64,000 nucleotides of DNA from Parasalinivibrio latis (GTDB taxonomy: Bacteria > Pseudomonadota > Gammaproteobacteria > Enterobacterales > Vibrionaceae). The stretch spans positions 3,348,001 through 3,412,000 of the forward strand of contig NZ_CP098812.1 in the NCBI RefSeq assembly GCF_036825535.1, in the 5' to 3' direction. Of the stretch, positions 55,318-64,000 are shown piece by piece (position 1 is the first letter of the stretch; every line of letters begins with the position of its first letter). Under the pieces are notes generated by a model that had not been told where the DNA came from, ran no database searches, and worked only from the letters and a program-made list of their open reading frames with translations. Position numbers and translations under genes: made by a program.

Positions 55318-55845
55318 GTGAGCCTGAACCAAGTCCCTGCAGGAAAAAATATCCCAGACGACATTTACGTCGTCATTGAAATTCCCGCCAACGCAGACCC
55401 CATTAAGTACGAAGTCGACAAGGATTCCGGTGCCGTCTTTGTTGACCGGTTTATGTCTTCACCTATGTTCTATCCCTGTAACTATGGTTATGTGAACCAT
55501 ACCCTGTCTCTGGACGGTGATCCGGTAGATGTATTGGTTCCGACTCCCTACCCCCTGGTTCCGGGGGCAGTCATCCGTTGCCGTCCGGTCGGCGTACTTA
55601 AAATGACGGATGAGTCAGGAGAAGATGCCAAGGTTGTTGCGGTTCCACACAGCAAGCTTTCCAAGGAATACGACCATATCCAGGATATAGGCGATCTCCC
55701 GGAACTGCTGAAAGCCCAGATTAAGCACTTTTTTGAACGCTACAAGGAACTGGAAGCAGGCAAGTGGGTCAAGGTGGAAGGCTGGGATAATGCAGAGGCA
55801 GCAAAAGCAGAGATACTGGCTTCGTTTGAGAGGGCGAAGAAATAG
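55318..55845 (+). CDS. ppa: Inorganic pyrophosphatase (soluble, family I)
   Basis: Hydrolyses pyrophosphate to phosphate, pulling biosynthetic reactions forward. 175 residues, the E. coli type: DGDPVDVLVPTPYPL with three metal-binding Asp, and DESGEDAKVVAVP. GTG start at 55318 with GAAGGAA upstream. The last base of its stop codon is the first base of a heptamer tandem repeat. Convergent with tamB. Confidence 0.97.
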   Translation: MSLNQVPAGKNIPDDIYVVIEIPANADPIKYEVDKDSGAVFVDRFMSSPMFYPCNYGYVNHTLSLDGDPVDVLVPTPYPLVPGAVIRCRPVGVLKMTDESGEDAKVVAVPHSKLSKEYDHIQDIGDLPELLKAQIKHFFERYKELEAGKWVKVEGWDNAEAAKAEILASFERAKK

Positions 55846-55900
55846 CGAGTGGCGAGTAGCGAGTAGCGAGTAGCGAGTAGCGAGTAGCGAGTAGCGAGTG
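55845..55900. repeat. Heptamer tandem repeat (8 copies of GCGAGTR)
   Basis: Eight adjoining 7-base units: GCGAGTG at each end and six GCGAGTA inside. It begins at the last base of the ppa stop codon. An inverted partial copy, CCACTCGC, lies near 55940. Seven is not a multiple of three, so it is non-coding; it fills the gap between convergent ppa and tamB. It is a good candidate for copy-number variation between strains. Confidence 0.95.
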
Positions 55901-55966
55901 ATGATGTCGCTGATAACTTTGTATTAACAGCGCTTTCTCACCACTCGCAACCGGTTATTTCCTTCC

Positions 55967-58900
55967 TTACTTGATATCGAACTGATACAGCAAGTCGACG
56001 GCGTTACTGAGCCCGGATACCGCTTCCAGGTACAGATTGCTCATTACCCGGTAGCGAAGGGTAAATTCGCCCATGGCGTTAAACAACCCGACACCGTATT
56101 TGATTTGCAACCCAGGAAGGATATAGCCGGAGACTTCCACCTTCTGATCATCACCGGTACCGGCAGTATCCAGACGCAGATCCTGCACACCAAATGCCTT
56201 TCCGATCTCGCCTACCAGCTTGCCGCTCTGGGCAAGGCCGAGGCCCAGAAGCATTGAGCTCATATTGGCATCCGATTCTCCGTCGAGGCTGCGGCCCCGA
56301 AGCAGGTAAGAAAGCGCTTCTGCCTGTGGCTTGGCCGGATCAGAGAAGATATCCACCTTAGGGGAGTCAGCCGGGCCGGTCACCCGGATACCGGCAATCA
56401 CATCATCTTCTGTGCTTTCCGGGTTACGGATTGCCTCAATGTTCAGGTAAGGCTGATCCGGCGGGCCACTGAAGAAAATCTTGCCGGTACGGATTTGCAA
56501 ATCCTGCCCAAATGAGCGGTAGGTACCGTCAATAAGGTTGATATCGCCATTAATCAGCGGTCCCTGGTCCTTATTCTGAACCCGGAGGTTACCCGCCAGT
56601 TTGGTTTGAAGGCCAAACGCTTCAAGACGCACATCATCTTTAATCACAACCTGGATGTCTGCATCAATGGCAAGAGGTATCTTGTCGGCAGCAGTCACCG
56701 GCTCCAGTTTGTCGTTGAGGATCACCAGATCGCTGGATGGGCTTACCGCAGATGCCGGCAGCTCTTCAACAATCACCGAACCTTTTGGCACCACAACCGT
56801 ACCTGAGATTGTTGCCTTGCCCGGCACAGCTTTCAGTGTCAGGTTTGGCGTAACATACAAAGAGACCATCGGTGGGAGCTGAACTGCCAGTTCGTTGGCA
56901 TTGATATTGAGATTGGCAAGCCAGGCATCCAGTTTTTCCCAGTCAGCATCACCGGCAAGGTTAAGGTCACCATCGGGCGTAACCAGCTTGCCATCAAGCT
57001 TGCCATTGTCACCGTTAAAGAGCAGTGCCAGCTTGCCGCTGTTTACCAGTATCGGGGATTGCGTGGTATTAACCTTGATGCCATCCACGACCAGTGAACC
57101 AAACACCGCAGGTTTCAGCATCGGGCCGTTAAAGGTGAGCCTGGCATTGACATTGGATGCCAGCTCAGCTTCCGGCTCTACAGCAGCGCCGAGGAATGCC
57201 AGGTCAATCTTGTCGATATCCAGCTTACCCTTCACCTGGCGATTCTCTGAGTCCAGGTTATCCAGCGTCAGGTTGCCACTTATCTGGCCGTTGTCTGTAA
57301 CCGGCAATAACCAGCGGGTATTCAGCACGTTGTCTTTGAGGTCAGCATCCAGTTCAACGTCGTGCCATCCAACCGATATTGGCACATCCAACTGCTGGGT
57401 AACCTGACCTTTTGGCAGTTTGACCCGCGCAGTCACAGAAGGCGCAGTACCGGGTGCCCAGGCAGCATCTACAGTCGCATCAGCTGTACCCGTCAACGCG
57501 GTGTCCTGTGGTAAAAAAGACTTAATCAGATTGAAGTCAAACGCGTTCAGTGCCAAAGAAGCGGCACCTTTTTCACCAACCTGGGCATCCTTGGTCAGGC
57601 AAAGCGAACTTTTCCCCTGTTGCCAGCAGTGGGCACCGACAGACGCCAACTGGGTCTTGAAATCAAATCCCAAGGCAGTGGCCTTGTTCAGCACCCATTT
57701 GCCAATCGGAGAGTCAAGTTCACTCGATTCCAGTATCCCATTCCAACCTGTCTTGCGGTTGAGGTGGCCGTCCAGAACCAGTTGCACACCCGCTGGCTTG
57801 CCTTTGAGATCAAGGCTGAGCCGATGGTTTGCCTCGGTGCCTGAAACATCAAGCATCATGGATTTCAGGGTCACGGAATCCTGGAAAGCACCATGCTCCG
57901 CCTGAACAACCAGCTTGCCCGATGCAGTAGGCAAGGGGGTTACCTGCCCTTGAATCGACAGTGAATCCAGACTTGCCTGGTTGTCCCAGTCCACTTTGCG
58001 AGCTTTCAGATCCAGGCCAATATCCGGTGTTTTCATGGCACCAGAGAGAGATACATTCCCGTCCACAGCGCCTTTTAGGCCCGGTACGGTGGCTGAAAGT
58101 TCTGGAAAAGCCAGTCTGGCGCGGATATCCCAGTTTTTGTCCAGTTTGCCGTTTACAGTCAAGGTATTGGGCCCGTGAGTCAGGGAGAGCCCGGAGGTTT
58201 TGAGGGAAATGTCCCCCTTTCCTCTGATATCGCTGGCATCCAGATTACCCTGAAGGTTCAGTGGGTAATGGCGAAGCACGCCGTCCACGTCAAGCAAGGG
58301 AACTTTCACCTGCCAGCCTCCCGCAGATGTCAGGTGGCCGCTGGTAATCACCTTACCGCTCAGCTTCCCTTCGGCTTCCGGCCATTGCTGGCCAGGTTGG
58401 ATATCAACAAAGTCCAGCGCCGCCCCCCAGCTTACAGATGGGTCCCATTTAACTCGGGCCGTGCCATCAAGCGTGCCGCCTAGGGTTGCCAGGGAAAGCG
58501 TTGTCAGGTCGACCCTTTTCAGTGTTCCCTGCCCCTTGAAACCGGCATTGACAGTTGGGATAGTCGTCCCGGAAACCTCTCCCTTGAGATCGAACCGATA
58601 GGTATCAAGGGAACCTTTCGCCGTGAGCGTAAGGTTGTCGCCGGCGAAATCTGCCTTCTGCTGGATTGGCCACTGCACATGCTGACTGTCCAGTTTGAGG
58701 TTAAACGGCAGCGACGGGTCAAGCACATCCAGCTTGCCTTTCAATGCCGCCTTCAGGACGCCGTTCAAACGGGCATCCAGTTTAAGGCCCGCCAGATCGC
58801 CAGACGCATCCAGTATCAGGGTATGCTTCTGGACTGGCGCCATTTTAAGATCAACCTCGCCATCCAGCGTCAGAGGGTAGTTACCCTTGAGAGAAGCAGT

Positions 58901-59701
58901 GGCGTCCAACGCAACACTGGCTTCCGGCACGTCCAGCTCAAGCTTTTTAACCGACACGTCATTGCCGGATGCAGTGGCACTGAGGGCCAGGCGCTTCACC
59001 TTGTAAGGTGTCGGCTTAACCAGCTCAAAGTCAGTGACCGTAAAGCGCTCAACATCCACTGAAAGCGGGATCCATACTTCGGGCAACTCCAGTGGTTTGC
59101 CCTCGTCAGTAGCCGGTTTTTTCTCCGTGGCTTTCTCCTCCGCCTTGCTTTCTGCAAGGGAAAGCCGGATTCCATCCCACTTGGTGGGAGTAAGCACTAA
59201 CTTGTCACCGGACATGCTGGCGCCGGATTCAAAATGCTTCCAGCTTACCCGGTTACCGAGAATATCGAGCGAAATATCATTCAGTACCAGACCTTTAACC
59301 ACTACCGGCAACGGCAGGTTGACAGAGGTCACGGGTTCAGACGGTGTTTCACTTTCAGGGGAAGGTGGCGGCAGCTCCGGCATGCTGAATGTCACACCGT
59401 CCAGTTTCACCGCATCCAGGCAAAGCGCCGGGGTAAGCAAACACTTACCTCGCAGGTTAATTTCGGCGTCTCGGGCACCGACTGCCATCAGGTCATCTTT
59501 ATAGTGGATACCTTTAAGGGTAAAGCCGCCAAGCAGTGCCCCTTCACTCTCCTCAACCTTGAAATCCGGCAGGGCTTGCTCCGCTCCCCACAGCGCCAGC
59601 TTAACACCAACCGGGGTTGCCACAACCAGCGCAACCAGGCCTATCAGGGCAAAAATGGTCAGAATAAGACCGAATGTCAGGCGCAAAAGCCAACGACTCA
59701 T
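55967..59701 (-). CDS. tamB: Translocation and assembly module TamB
   Basis: Large inner-membrane-anchored, periplasm-spanning protein (1244 residues) that forms a lipid-conducting beta-groove to the outer membrane and works with TamA. N-terminal signal anchor (LTFGLILTIFALIGLVALVV), long repetitive AsmA/TamB-type beta region, and the conserved C-terminal TamB (DUF490) domain ending in LYQFDIK. ATG 59701 overlaps the tamA stop (ATGA). No internal truncation seen. Confidence 0.95.
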   Translation of the reverse strand: MSRWLLRLTFGLILTIFALIGLVALVVATPVGVKLALWGAEQALPDFKVEESEGALLGGFTLKGIHYKDDLMAVGARDAEINLRGKCLLTPALCLDAVKLDGVTFSMPELPPPSPESETPSEPVTSVNLPLPVVVKGLVLNDISLDILGNRVSWKHFESGASMSGDKLVLTPTKWDGIRLSLAESKAEEKATEKKPATDEGKPLELPEVWIPLSVDVERFTVTDFELVKPTPYKVKRLALSATASGNDVSVKKLELDVPEASVALDATASLKGNYPLTLDGEVDLKMAPVQKHTLILDASGDLAGLKLDARLNGVLKAALKGKLDVLDPSLPFNLKLDSQHVQWPIQQKADFAGDNLTLTAKGSLDTYRFDLKGEVSGTTIPTVNAGFKGQGTLKRVDLTTLSLATLGGTLDGTARVKWDPSVSWGAALDFVDIQPGQQWPEAEGKLSGKVITSGHLTSAGGWQVKVPLLDVDGVLRHYPLNLQGNLDASDIRGKGDISLKTSGLSLTHGPNTLTVNGKLDKNWDIRARLAFPELSATVPGLKGAVDGNVSLSGAMKTPDIGLDLKARKVDWDNQASLDSLSIQGQVTPLPTASGKLVVQAEHGAFQDSVTLKSMMLDVSGTEANHRLSLDLKGKPAGVQLVLDGHLNRKTGWNGILESSELDSPIGKWVLNKATALGFDFKTQLASVGAHCWQQGKSSLCLTKDAQVGEKGAASLALNAFDFNLIKSFLPQDTALTGTADATVDAAWAPGTAPSVTARVKLPKGQVTQQLDVPISVGWHDVELDADLKDNVLNTRWLLPVTDNGQISGNLTLDNLDSENRQVKGKLDIDKIDLAFLGAAVEPEAELASNVNARLTFNGPMLKPAVFGSLVVDGIKVNTTQSPILVNSGKLALLFNGDNGKLDGKLVTPDGDLNLAGDADWEKLDAWLANLNINANELAVQLPPMVSLYVTPNLTLKAVPGKATISGTVVVPKGSVIVEELPASAVSPSSDLVILNDKLEPVTAADKIPLAIDADIQVVIKDDVRLEAFGLQTKLAGNLRVQNKDQGPLINGDINLIDGTYRSFGQDLQIRTGKIFFSGPPDQPYLNIEAIRNPESTEDDVIAGIRVTGPADSPKVDIFSDPAKPQAEALSYLLRGRSLDGESDANMSSMLLGLGLAQSGKLVGEIGKAFGVQDLRLDTAGTGDDQKVEVSGYILPGLQIKYGVGLFNAMGEFTLRYRVMSNLYLEAVSGLSNAVDLLYQFDIK

Positions 59702-61416
59702 AGCTCAGGCCCCAAAGTAAAGTGGATCATGACTTCATCATTTTCGTTTTCAAAGCCGTGGGCAACGTCGAAGCGCACCGGGCCAACCGGGGAAGCCCAC
59801 CGGATACCCAGGCCGGCAGAACGTTTCCAGTCCGGCGAGTTATCCCAGGCATCACCGGCATCGGTAAAGGCTGCAACCCACCAGTTACCGTAAACCCGGT
59901 ATTGGTATTCGAGTGAACCTGTCGCCAGGTAGCGGCCACCAGCAAGTTGCCCCGATGAATCCAGGGGCGAAATTGACTGGTACTTATAGCCTCGGACACT
60001 GTTGTCACCACCGGCAAAGAAACGCATGGACGGTGGCACTTTTTCAAAGTTGTCGGTATCCATCCAGCCACCATTGACCCGGACAATACCTCTGTGATTT
60101 TCATTGCCCCGAATCCAAGTGGTCTGCCCCAGAAGGCGAACAATACTGATATCAGATCCCCAAAGCGGTTCACCCACCTCCAAGGTCAGGGACTGCTTGT
60201 CCCCCCAGTATGGCATCACCCCACCCCGGGCCCGGGTACGGCTGAGGTTAATTCCCGGCAAAATCAGGTTGGTGGTGTTTTCATCAAGGCCCTGGGTATA
60301 GTCAGAATAGAGCCAGCGGACAAAAACACTGCCCTGCCACTTGTTACGGAGCGCCCAGTGCCGTGAAGCTGACCCGGTCACTTCAAGGCTCTGGGTGTCA
60401 TTTTGATTGATATTCTGCACACCAACCTGAGCTAGGAAATACTCCGTCAGCACTCGGTCGAGAGGAATTTTGTAGCTGCCCTCCCACGTCTGCTCCGGCT
60501 CAGAAACAGAGAGGTTGCTGGAAAAGCTGTTACCGCGGGCATTTACCCAAGGCTTTTTCCAGTTGAATTTAAGCCTTGGGCCCACATCGGTTGAGTAACC
60601 GACACCGACTTCAAACTTGTTACGCGGAGCAGGTTCCAGAGCGACATCAACAGGGAGGACTTCGTCTTTCTCCTGTTTAAAAGGCGTGGTGATGGCAATA
60701 GAAGAGAACCAGCCGGTACTTGAAAGGTTCTGGTTAAACTCCCCGAGCTTGATAACTTCGTAGTAATCGCCTTCTTTGAACGGAACCAGGTTAACCATAC
60801 GGTCATCCCATATCTGGCTGTTCTTGTAGGTCACCGCACCAAACTTGTAACGCTTGCCACTGGCAAAATGCAGCCGAATAAATGCTTCATTCAGACCTGG
60901 AGCCACTTCCAGTTTGCTCAGGGTAAATTCTGCATCGAAGTAGCCTTTTTTAAGCGCCAGGTTACGTATGGAAGATTTCAGGGACTCATAGCTGCCCTGG
61001 TTCAGGATAGAGCCCACTTTCGGTGCGCTCTTCTCTAAGGCAATAAAGTCCGGATCCTCTTCGGCCATACCGGAGATCTTAAGATCCACTGCCTTGATGC
61101 GCACCGGCATACCGGGATCAATAGTCACAGTGACATCGGCGTCTTTGGCAGACGTCTGATCGGTCACCTCGTACTTGATGGTGGGATTGAAATACCCAAG
61201 CGCCTGCAGAGCCTTACGGATCTCCTGTTCCAGTTGTTCCTGGAACCTGCGGGTCAGCTGGTAGTCACGCTCCGGGATTGCATCCACATATACGTCAACG
61301 TTGTCTTTGAGTTCCCCGTCCAGGCCTTGGATATCCAGATCGATACTTGCGTGGCTCTGAAACGGACAAGACAACAGCAGGACAAACATACCTGCACAGA
61401 ATTTTCTAAATTTCAT
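59698..61416 (-). CDS. tamA: Translocation and assembly module TamA
   Basis: Omp85-family outer-membrane protein. 572 residues: signal peptide (1-23, ending QSHA), three POTRA domains (about 25-265) and a 16-strand barrel. The barrel contains the Omp85 motif region FFAGGDNSVRGYKY and ends in a C-terminal beta signal (HFTLGPEL). First gene of tamAB; tamB overlaps by 4 bases. Confidence 0.95.
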   Translation of the reverse strand: MKFRKFCAGMFVLLLSCPFQSHASIDLDIQGLDGELKDNVDVYVDAIPERDYQLTRRFQEQLEQEIRKALQALGYFNPTIKYEVTDQTSAKDADVTVTIDPGMPVRIKAVDLKISGMAEEDPDFIALEKSAPKVGSILNQGSYESLKSSIRNLALKKGYFDAEFTLSKLEVAPGLNEAFIRLHFASGKRYKFGAVTYKNSQIWDDRMVNLVPFKEGDYYEVIKLGEFNQNLSSTGWFSSIAITTPFKQEKDEVLPVDVALEPAPRNKFEVGVGYSTDVGPRLKFNWKKPWVNARGNSFSSNLSVSEPEQTWEGSYKIPLDRVLTEYFLAQVGVQNINQNDTQSLEVTGSASRHWALRNKWQGSVFVRWLYSDYTQGLDENTTNLILPGINLSRTRARGGVMPYWGDKQSLTLEVGEPLWGSDISIVRLLGQTTWIRGNENHRGIVRVNGGWMDTDNFEKVPPSMRFFAGGDNSVRGYKYQSISPLDSSGQLAGGRYLATGSLEYQYRVYGNWWVAAFTDAGDAWDNSPDWKRSAGLGIRWASPVGPVRFDVAHGFENENDEVMIHFTLGPEL

Positions 61417-61575
61417 TCAGGAGCATTGTGTCGTTTTAATGAAGGCGATTTTTTCCCGACAGCATATTACTTATTGCACGGCGTGATAAGAGAGTGGGGA
61501 TATTATCTTTAGGAATTAGGGCAGATAACCGTAAACAGGCAAAACGTCTCCTCATTTTGCTAACACCCCGAAAAC

Positions 61576-61602
61576 AAAAAAGCTGCCTTTCTGGCAGCTT
61601 TT
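61576..61602 (-). terminator. Terminator of ytfK
   Basis: Minus strand: AAGCTGCC, loop AGAAA, GGCAGCTT, then TTTT; about 20 bases past the ytfK stop. Confidence 0.85.
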
Positions 61603-61622
61603 CAGGTCAGTACGCCGGTTTC

Positions 61623-61826
61623 TCAGGCAGGTGCCATCAGCTTGATCTGAGCATTTACTTCGCTCATTACAGACATAAGCCTTTTGCTGTGGCTATGGGG
61701 AGGCAATATGCGTCCACCATCAAATTCAAACTCCCCCACCCCTTCAATATACAGCTGCCCCCGGTGGAAGTTCCTGACATACCGGGCGATCTGGCGCGGC
61801 CGGTATTGTTGAAAAATGCGTAACAT
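61623..61826 (-). CDS. ytfK: YtfK / DUF1107 protein
   Basis: 67-residue protein matching YtfK: MLRIFQQYRPRQIARYVRNF, GRLYI-type GQLYIEGVGEFEFDGG and SVMSEVNAQI. In E. coli YtfK stimulates SpoT-dependent (p)ppGpp accumulation under phosphate or fatty-acid starvation. ATG 61826 has AAGGAAAGG upstream; an in-frame start at 61859 is not supported. Monocistronic, near tamA as in E. coli. Confidence 0.9.
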   Translation of the reverse strand: MLRIFQQYRPRQIARYVRNFHRGQLYIEGVGEFEFDGGRILPPHSHSKRLMSVMSEVNAQIKLMAPA

Positions 61827-62114
61827 ATGCCTTTCCTTTTTGACGCGTGTCCGTTGCAAGCTTCCTTGAATTCAAGGCAATACTCTTGCCACAGTTATTA
61901 TTATTTTTAAGATTGCCACCCCTTATCGTAGCAAACATCGGCGATGTTGCCCGCCATTTGTTTCAATTATGTTAATCAGAACTGGGCGCAAATAGCAATT
62001 CGGTGATAGCTTTAATAAGTGGTCAGACCGGCCATTTAAGATAATCCAATTATATTCAACTACTTGGTTAATGAACTTATTCGTTAACCTGTATAAGAAG
62101 ACGATGGAAAAATA

Positions 62115-62675
62115 ATGAAAATGAATAAGAAGTTAACTCTCGCTCTCACCCTGGCAGCCCTTCCGTGGATTGCACAGGCGCATAACCTGACTGTCGGTCA
62201 GCCGGTGCCAGCCGTCAAAGTGGACGACAAAGGGGAACTGATGCTCACTGATGGTTCAATTACCTACCAGCCATGGAGCGCAGCACAGCTTCCGGGTAAA
62301 GTCCGGGTAGTCCAGGCAATGGCCGGGCGTTCCAGTGCCAAAGAGATAAATGGCCCGATAATTGAGGCGTTGAAAACCGCAGGCTTACCGAAAGACACAT
62401 ACCAAACCACCACTATCGTGAACCAGGACGATGCGGTCTGGGGAACCGGTGGTTTTGTGAAATCATCGGTCGAGGACAGCAAGGAGGAATTCAGCTGGTC
62501 TTCATTTATCCTTGACGCTGATGGAAAGGTTGCCAAAGCCTGGGACCTAAAAGCAAAGAGCAATGCCATTATCGTGCTGGATAAATCCGGTAAGGTACTT
62601 TTTGCCAAAGACGGCGCACTGACTGAGCAGGAAATCTCTGATGTACTCTCTATGCTGAAAACCGCACTGCAATAA
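62115..62675 (+). CDS. ytfJ: YtfJ-family periplasmic protein
   Basis: 186 residues: signal peptide (1-24, ending WIAQA) and a thioredoxin-like YtfJ/HI0045 domain. The typical CxxC redox motif is absent, so oxidoreductase activity is not expected. Starts at 62115 or the ATG two codons in. Divergent from ytfK. Function unknown. Confidence 0.88.
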   Translation: MKMNKKLTLALTLAALPWIAQAHNLTVGQPVPAVKVDDKGELMLTDGSITYQPWSAAQLPGKVRVVQAMAGRSSAKEINGPIIEALKTAGLPKDTYQTTTIVNQDDAVWGTGGFVKSSVEDSKEEFSWSSFILDADGKVAKAWDLKAKSNAIIVLDKSGKVLFAKDGALTEQEISDVLSMLKTALQ

Positions 62676-62683
62676 TTCCTGAC

Positions 62684-62709
62684 GGCAGCCCTTCAGGGTT
62701 AGGGCTGCC
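62684..62709 (+). terminator. Possible terminator after ytfJ
   Basis: GGCAGCCC (62684-62691), 10-base loop, GGGCTGCC (62702-62709). Perfect stem, but no T-run. Confidence 0.5.
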
Positions 62710-62795
62710 ATAAACCAATGAGGTTAATTCTTCAGTTAAACTGATTGGCATAGCTACTTTTCGTTTACTTTTGGTTCACAACGCCTTTTGGTATT

Positions 62796-62810
62796 TGTTA
62801 TGTTATAGCA
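62796..62810. promoter_or_regulatory. Candidate Zur operator upstream of the zinc locus
   Basis: TGTTATGTTATAGCA is an imperfect dyad resembling the gammaproteobacterial Zur box core (ATGTTATA..TATAACAT). It lies 24 bases before the probable start of the first gene of the zinc locus. Match is imperfect; Zur control is inferred from the gene neighbourhood. Confidence 0.45.
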
Positions 62811-62833
62811 TCTCAGAGAGACGATGGAACGTC

Positions 62834-63139
62834 ATGCTAAGGACAGGCGGGTTAATCCGGACCCTACTTCTACTGTTTTCACTGGTTTTCTCCCAGCTGG
62901 CCTGGGCAGAGCACCTGATCGCCGAGATCGCGGAAGATCACCCGGAAACCGAATGTCACCTTTGCCTAACTATAACAACGTCAGCAACAGGCTATACTCT
63001 TCCTGTCACAATATGGCTGTCAGACAATACGCCATACACCCGTGATTTGTTACCCGCACCATTTACGCGGCACACGCCAACACGATTCAGCCGAGCACCG
63101 CCCTGGAATCCTGATTTTAAGCCACACTTATCTTATTAA
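62834..63139 (+). CDS. Small exported protein (DUF2607/DUF2946-like)
   Basis: About 101 residues from ATG 62834: signal peptide (1-25, ending AWA) and a short mature part with ECHLC near residue 40, a possible metal ligand. Proteins of this kind are found upstream of DUF2796 (ZrgA-like) genes in Vibrionaceae. The frame is open to a TTG at 62771 but it crosses the Zur-box candidate. Function unknown; a role in zinc handling is inferred from position. Confidence 0.65.
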   Translation: MLRTGGLIRTLLLLFSLVFSQLAWAEHLIAEIAEDHPETECHLCLTITTSATGYTLPVTIWLSDNTPYTRDLLPAPFTRHTPTRFSRAPPWNPDFKPHLSY

Positions 63140-63165
63140 CTTTTATCAGAATATCCGGAGGCGAC

Positions 63166-63891
<726 letters not shown>

Positions 63892-63940
63892 AGTCCCCGC
63901 AAATATAAGGGCGGCGGGATTCCGTCGCCAGGTAGGTGTT

Positions 63941-64000
63941 ATGGCAGTCATCACAATCAATCATCTGGCTTTTGGCTGGAACCGCGATTCCCAAGTACTG
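63941..64000 (+). CDS. ABC transporter ATPase, partial (cut by window end)
   Basis: Only the first 20 codons are present, beginning MAVITINHLAFGW. The N-terminal beta-strand pattern resembles ABC ATPases, and the position just after zrgA fits the ATPase of the same zinc system. AGGTAGG stands upstream of the ATG. The Walker motifs lie outside the window, so this is an inference from context. Confidence 0.6.
   Translation, partial: MAVITINHLAFGWNRDSQVL

Noticed and set aside
55845..55900. Possible CRISPR array
   Set aside because: Units are 7 bases and directly adjoining, with no spacers and no cas genes in the window.

Overview
The window looks like a contiguous piece of the core chromosome of a marine gammaproteobacterium, most probably Vibrionaceae. 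The evidence is gene content and order: ilvIH - acyl-CoA ligase - leuO - VC2487-type glycosyltransferase - PAP2 - leuLABCD; rapA-rluA-(djlA)-lptD-surA-pdxA-rsmA-apaG-apaH; rplU-rpmA-obg divergent from ispB; mdh divergent from argR; ubiX-mpl divergent from fbp, then ppa, tamBA, ytfK, ytfJ; and a zinc-regulated zrg-type locus at the right edge. The genus cannot be fixed from the sequence alone. No rRNA, tRNA, insertion sequence, prophage, integron or CRISPR array was recognised.

Layout. 1-6500: lipoate ligase, an unusual membrane PTS-EIIC/EAL fusion, pyruvate kinase I and a GntR regulator. 6800-19800: branched-chain amino-acid biosynthesis (ilvIH, leuO, leuABCD) with a clear leucine attenuator (leuL plus alternative hairpins), interrupted by three probable lipid/envelope genes. 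19850-26770: a DUF547 protein, a TPP riboswitch with the thiamine transporter thiBPQ, then two different diguanylate cyclases. 26850-28220: PIN-PhoH ATPase. 28500-41000: rapA, rluA, a 2-hydroxyacid dehydrogenase, djlA and the lptD-apaH operon. 41169-41450: a tiny histidine-rich protein. 41600-47770: folA, yjjPB, obg, rpmA, rplU, ispB, mdh. 48070-51930: argR, a fused TRAP permease with no adjacent binding protein, and a universal stress protein. 51990-62700: ubiX, mpl, fbp, ppa, a heptamer tandem repeat, tamBA, ytfK, ytfJ. 62800-64000: a probable zinc-uptake operon, cut by the window end.

How the parts work together. Most genes are housekeeping. The leucine/isoleucine block is controlled at several levels (LeuO regulator, leader-peptide attenuation, AT-rich intergenic regions). 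The lptD-surA and tamA-tamB genes serve outer-membrane assembly. Thiamine uptake is under riboswitch control. At least three c-di-GMP genes (one EAL, two GGDEF) carry distinct input domains. The parts that most deserve follow-up are the EIIC-EAL fusion, the His-rich 93-residue protein, the TRAP permease without its binding protein, the heptamer array overlapping the ppa stop codon, and the zinc locus with its variable His-Glu repeat. I did not find a clearly new multi-gene system; the window is mainly conserved core genome.
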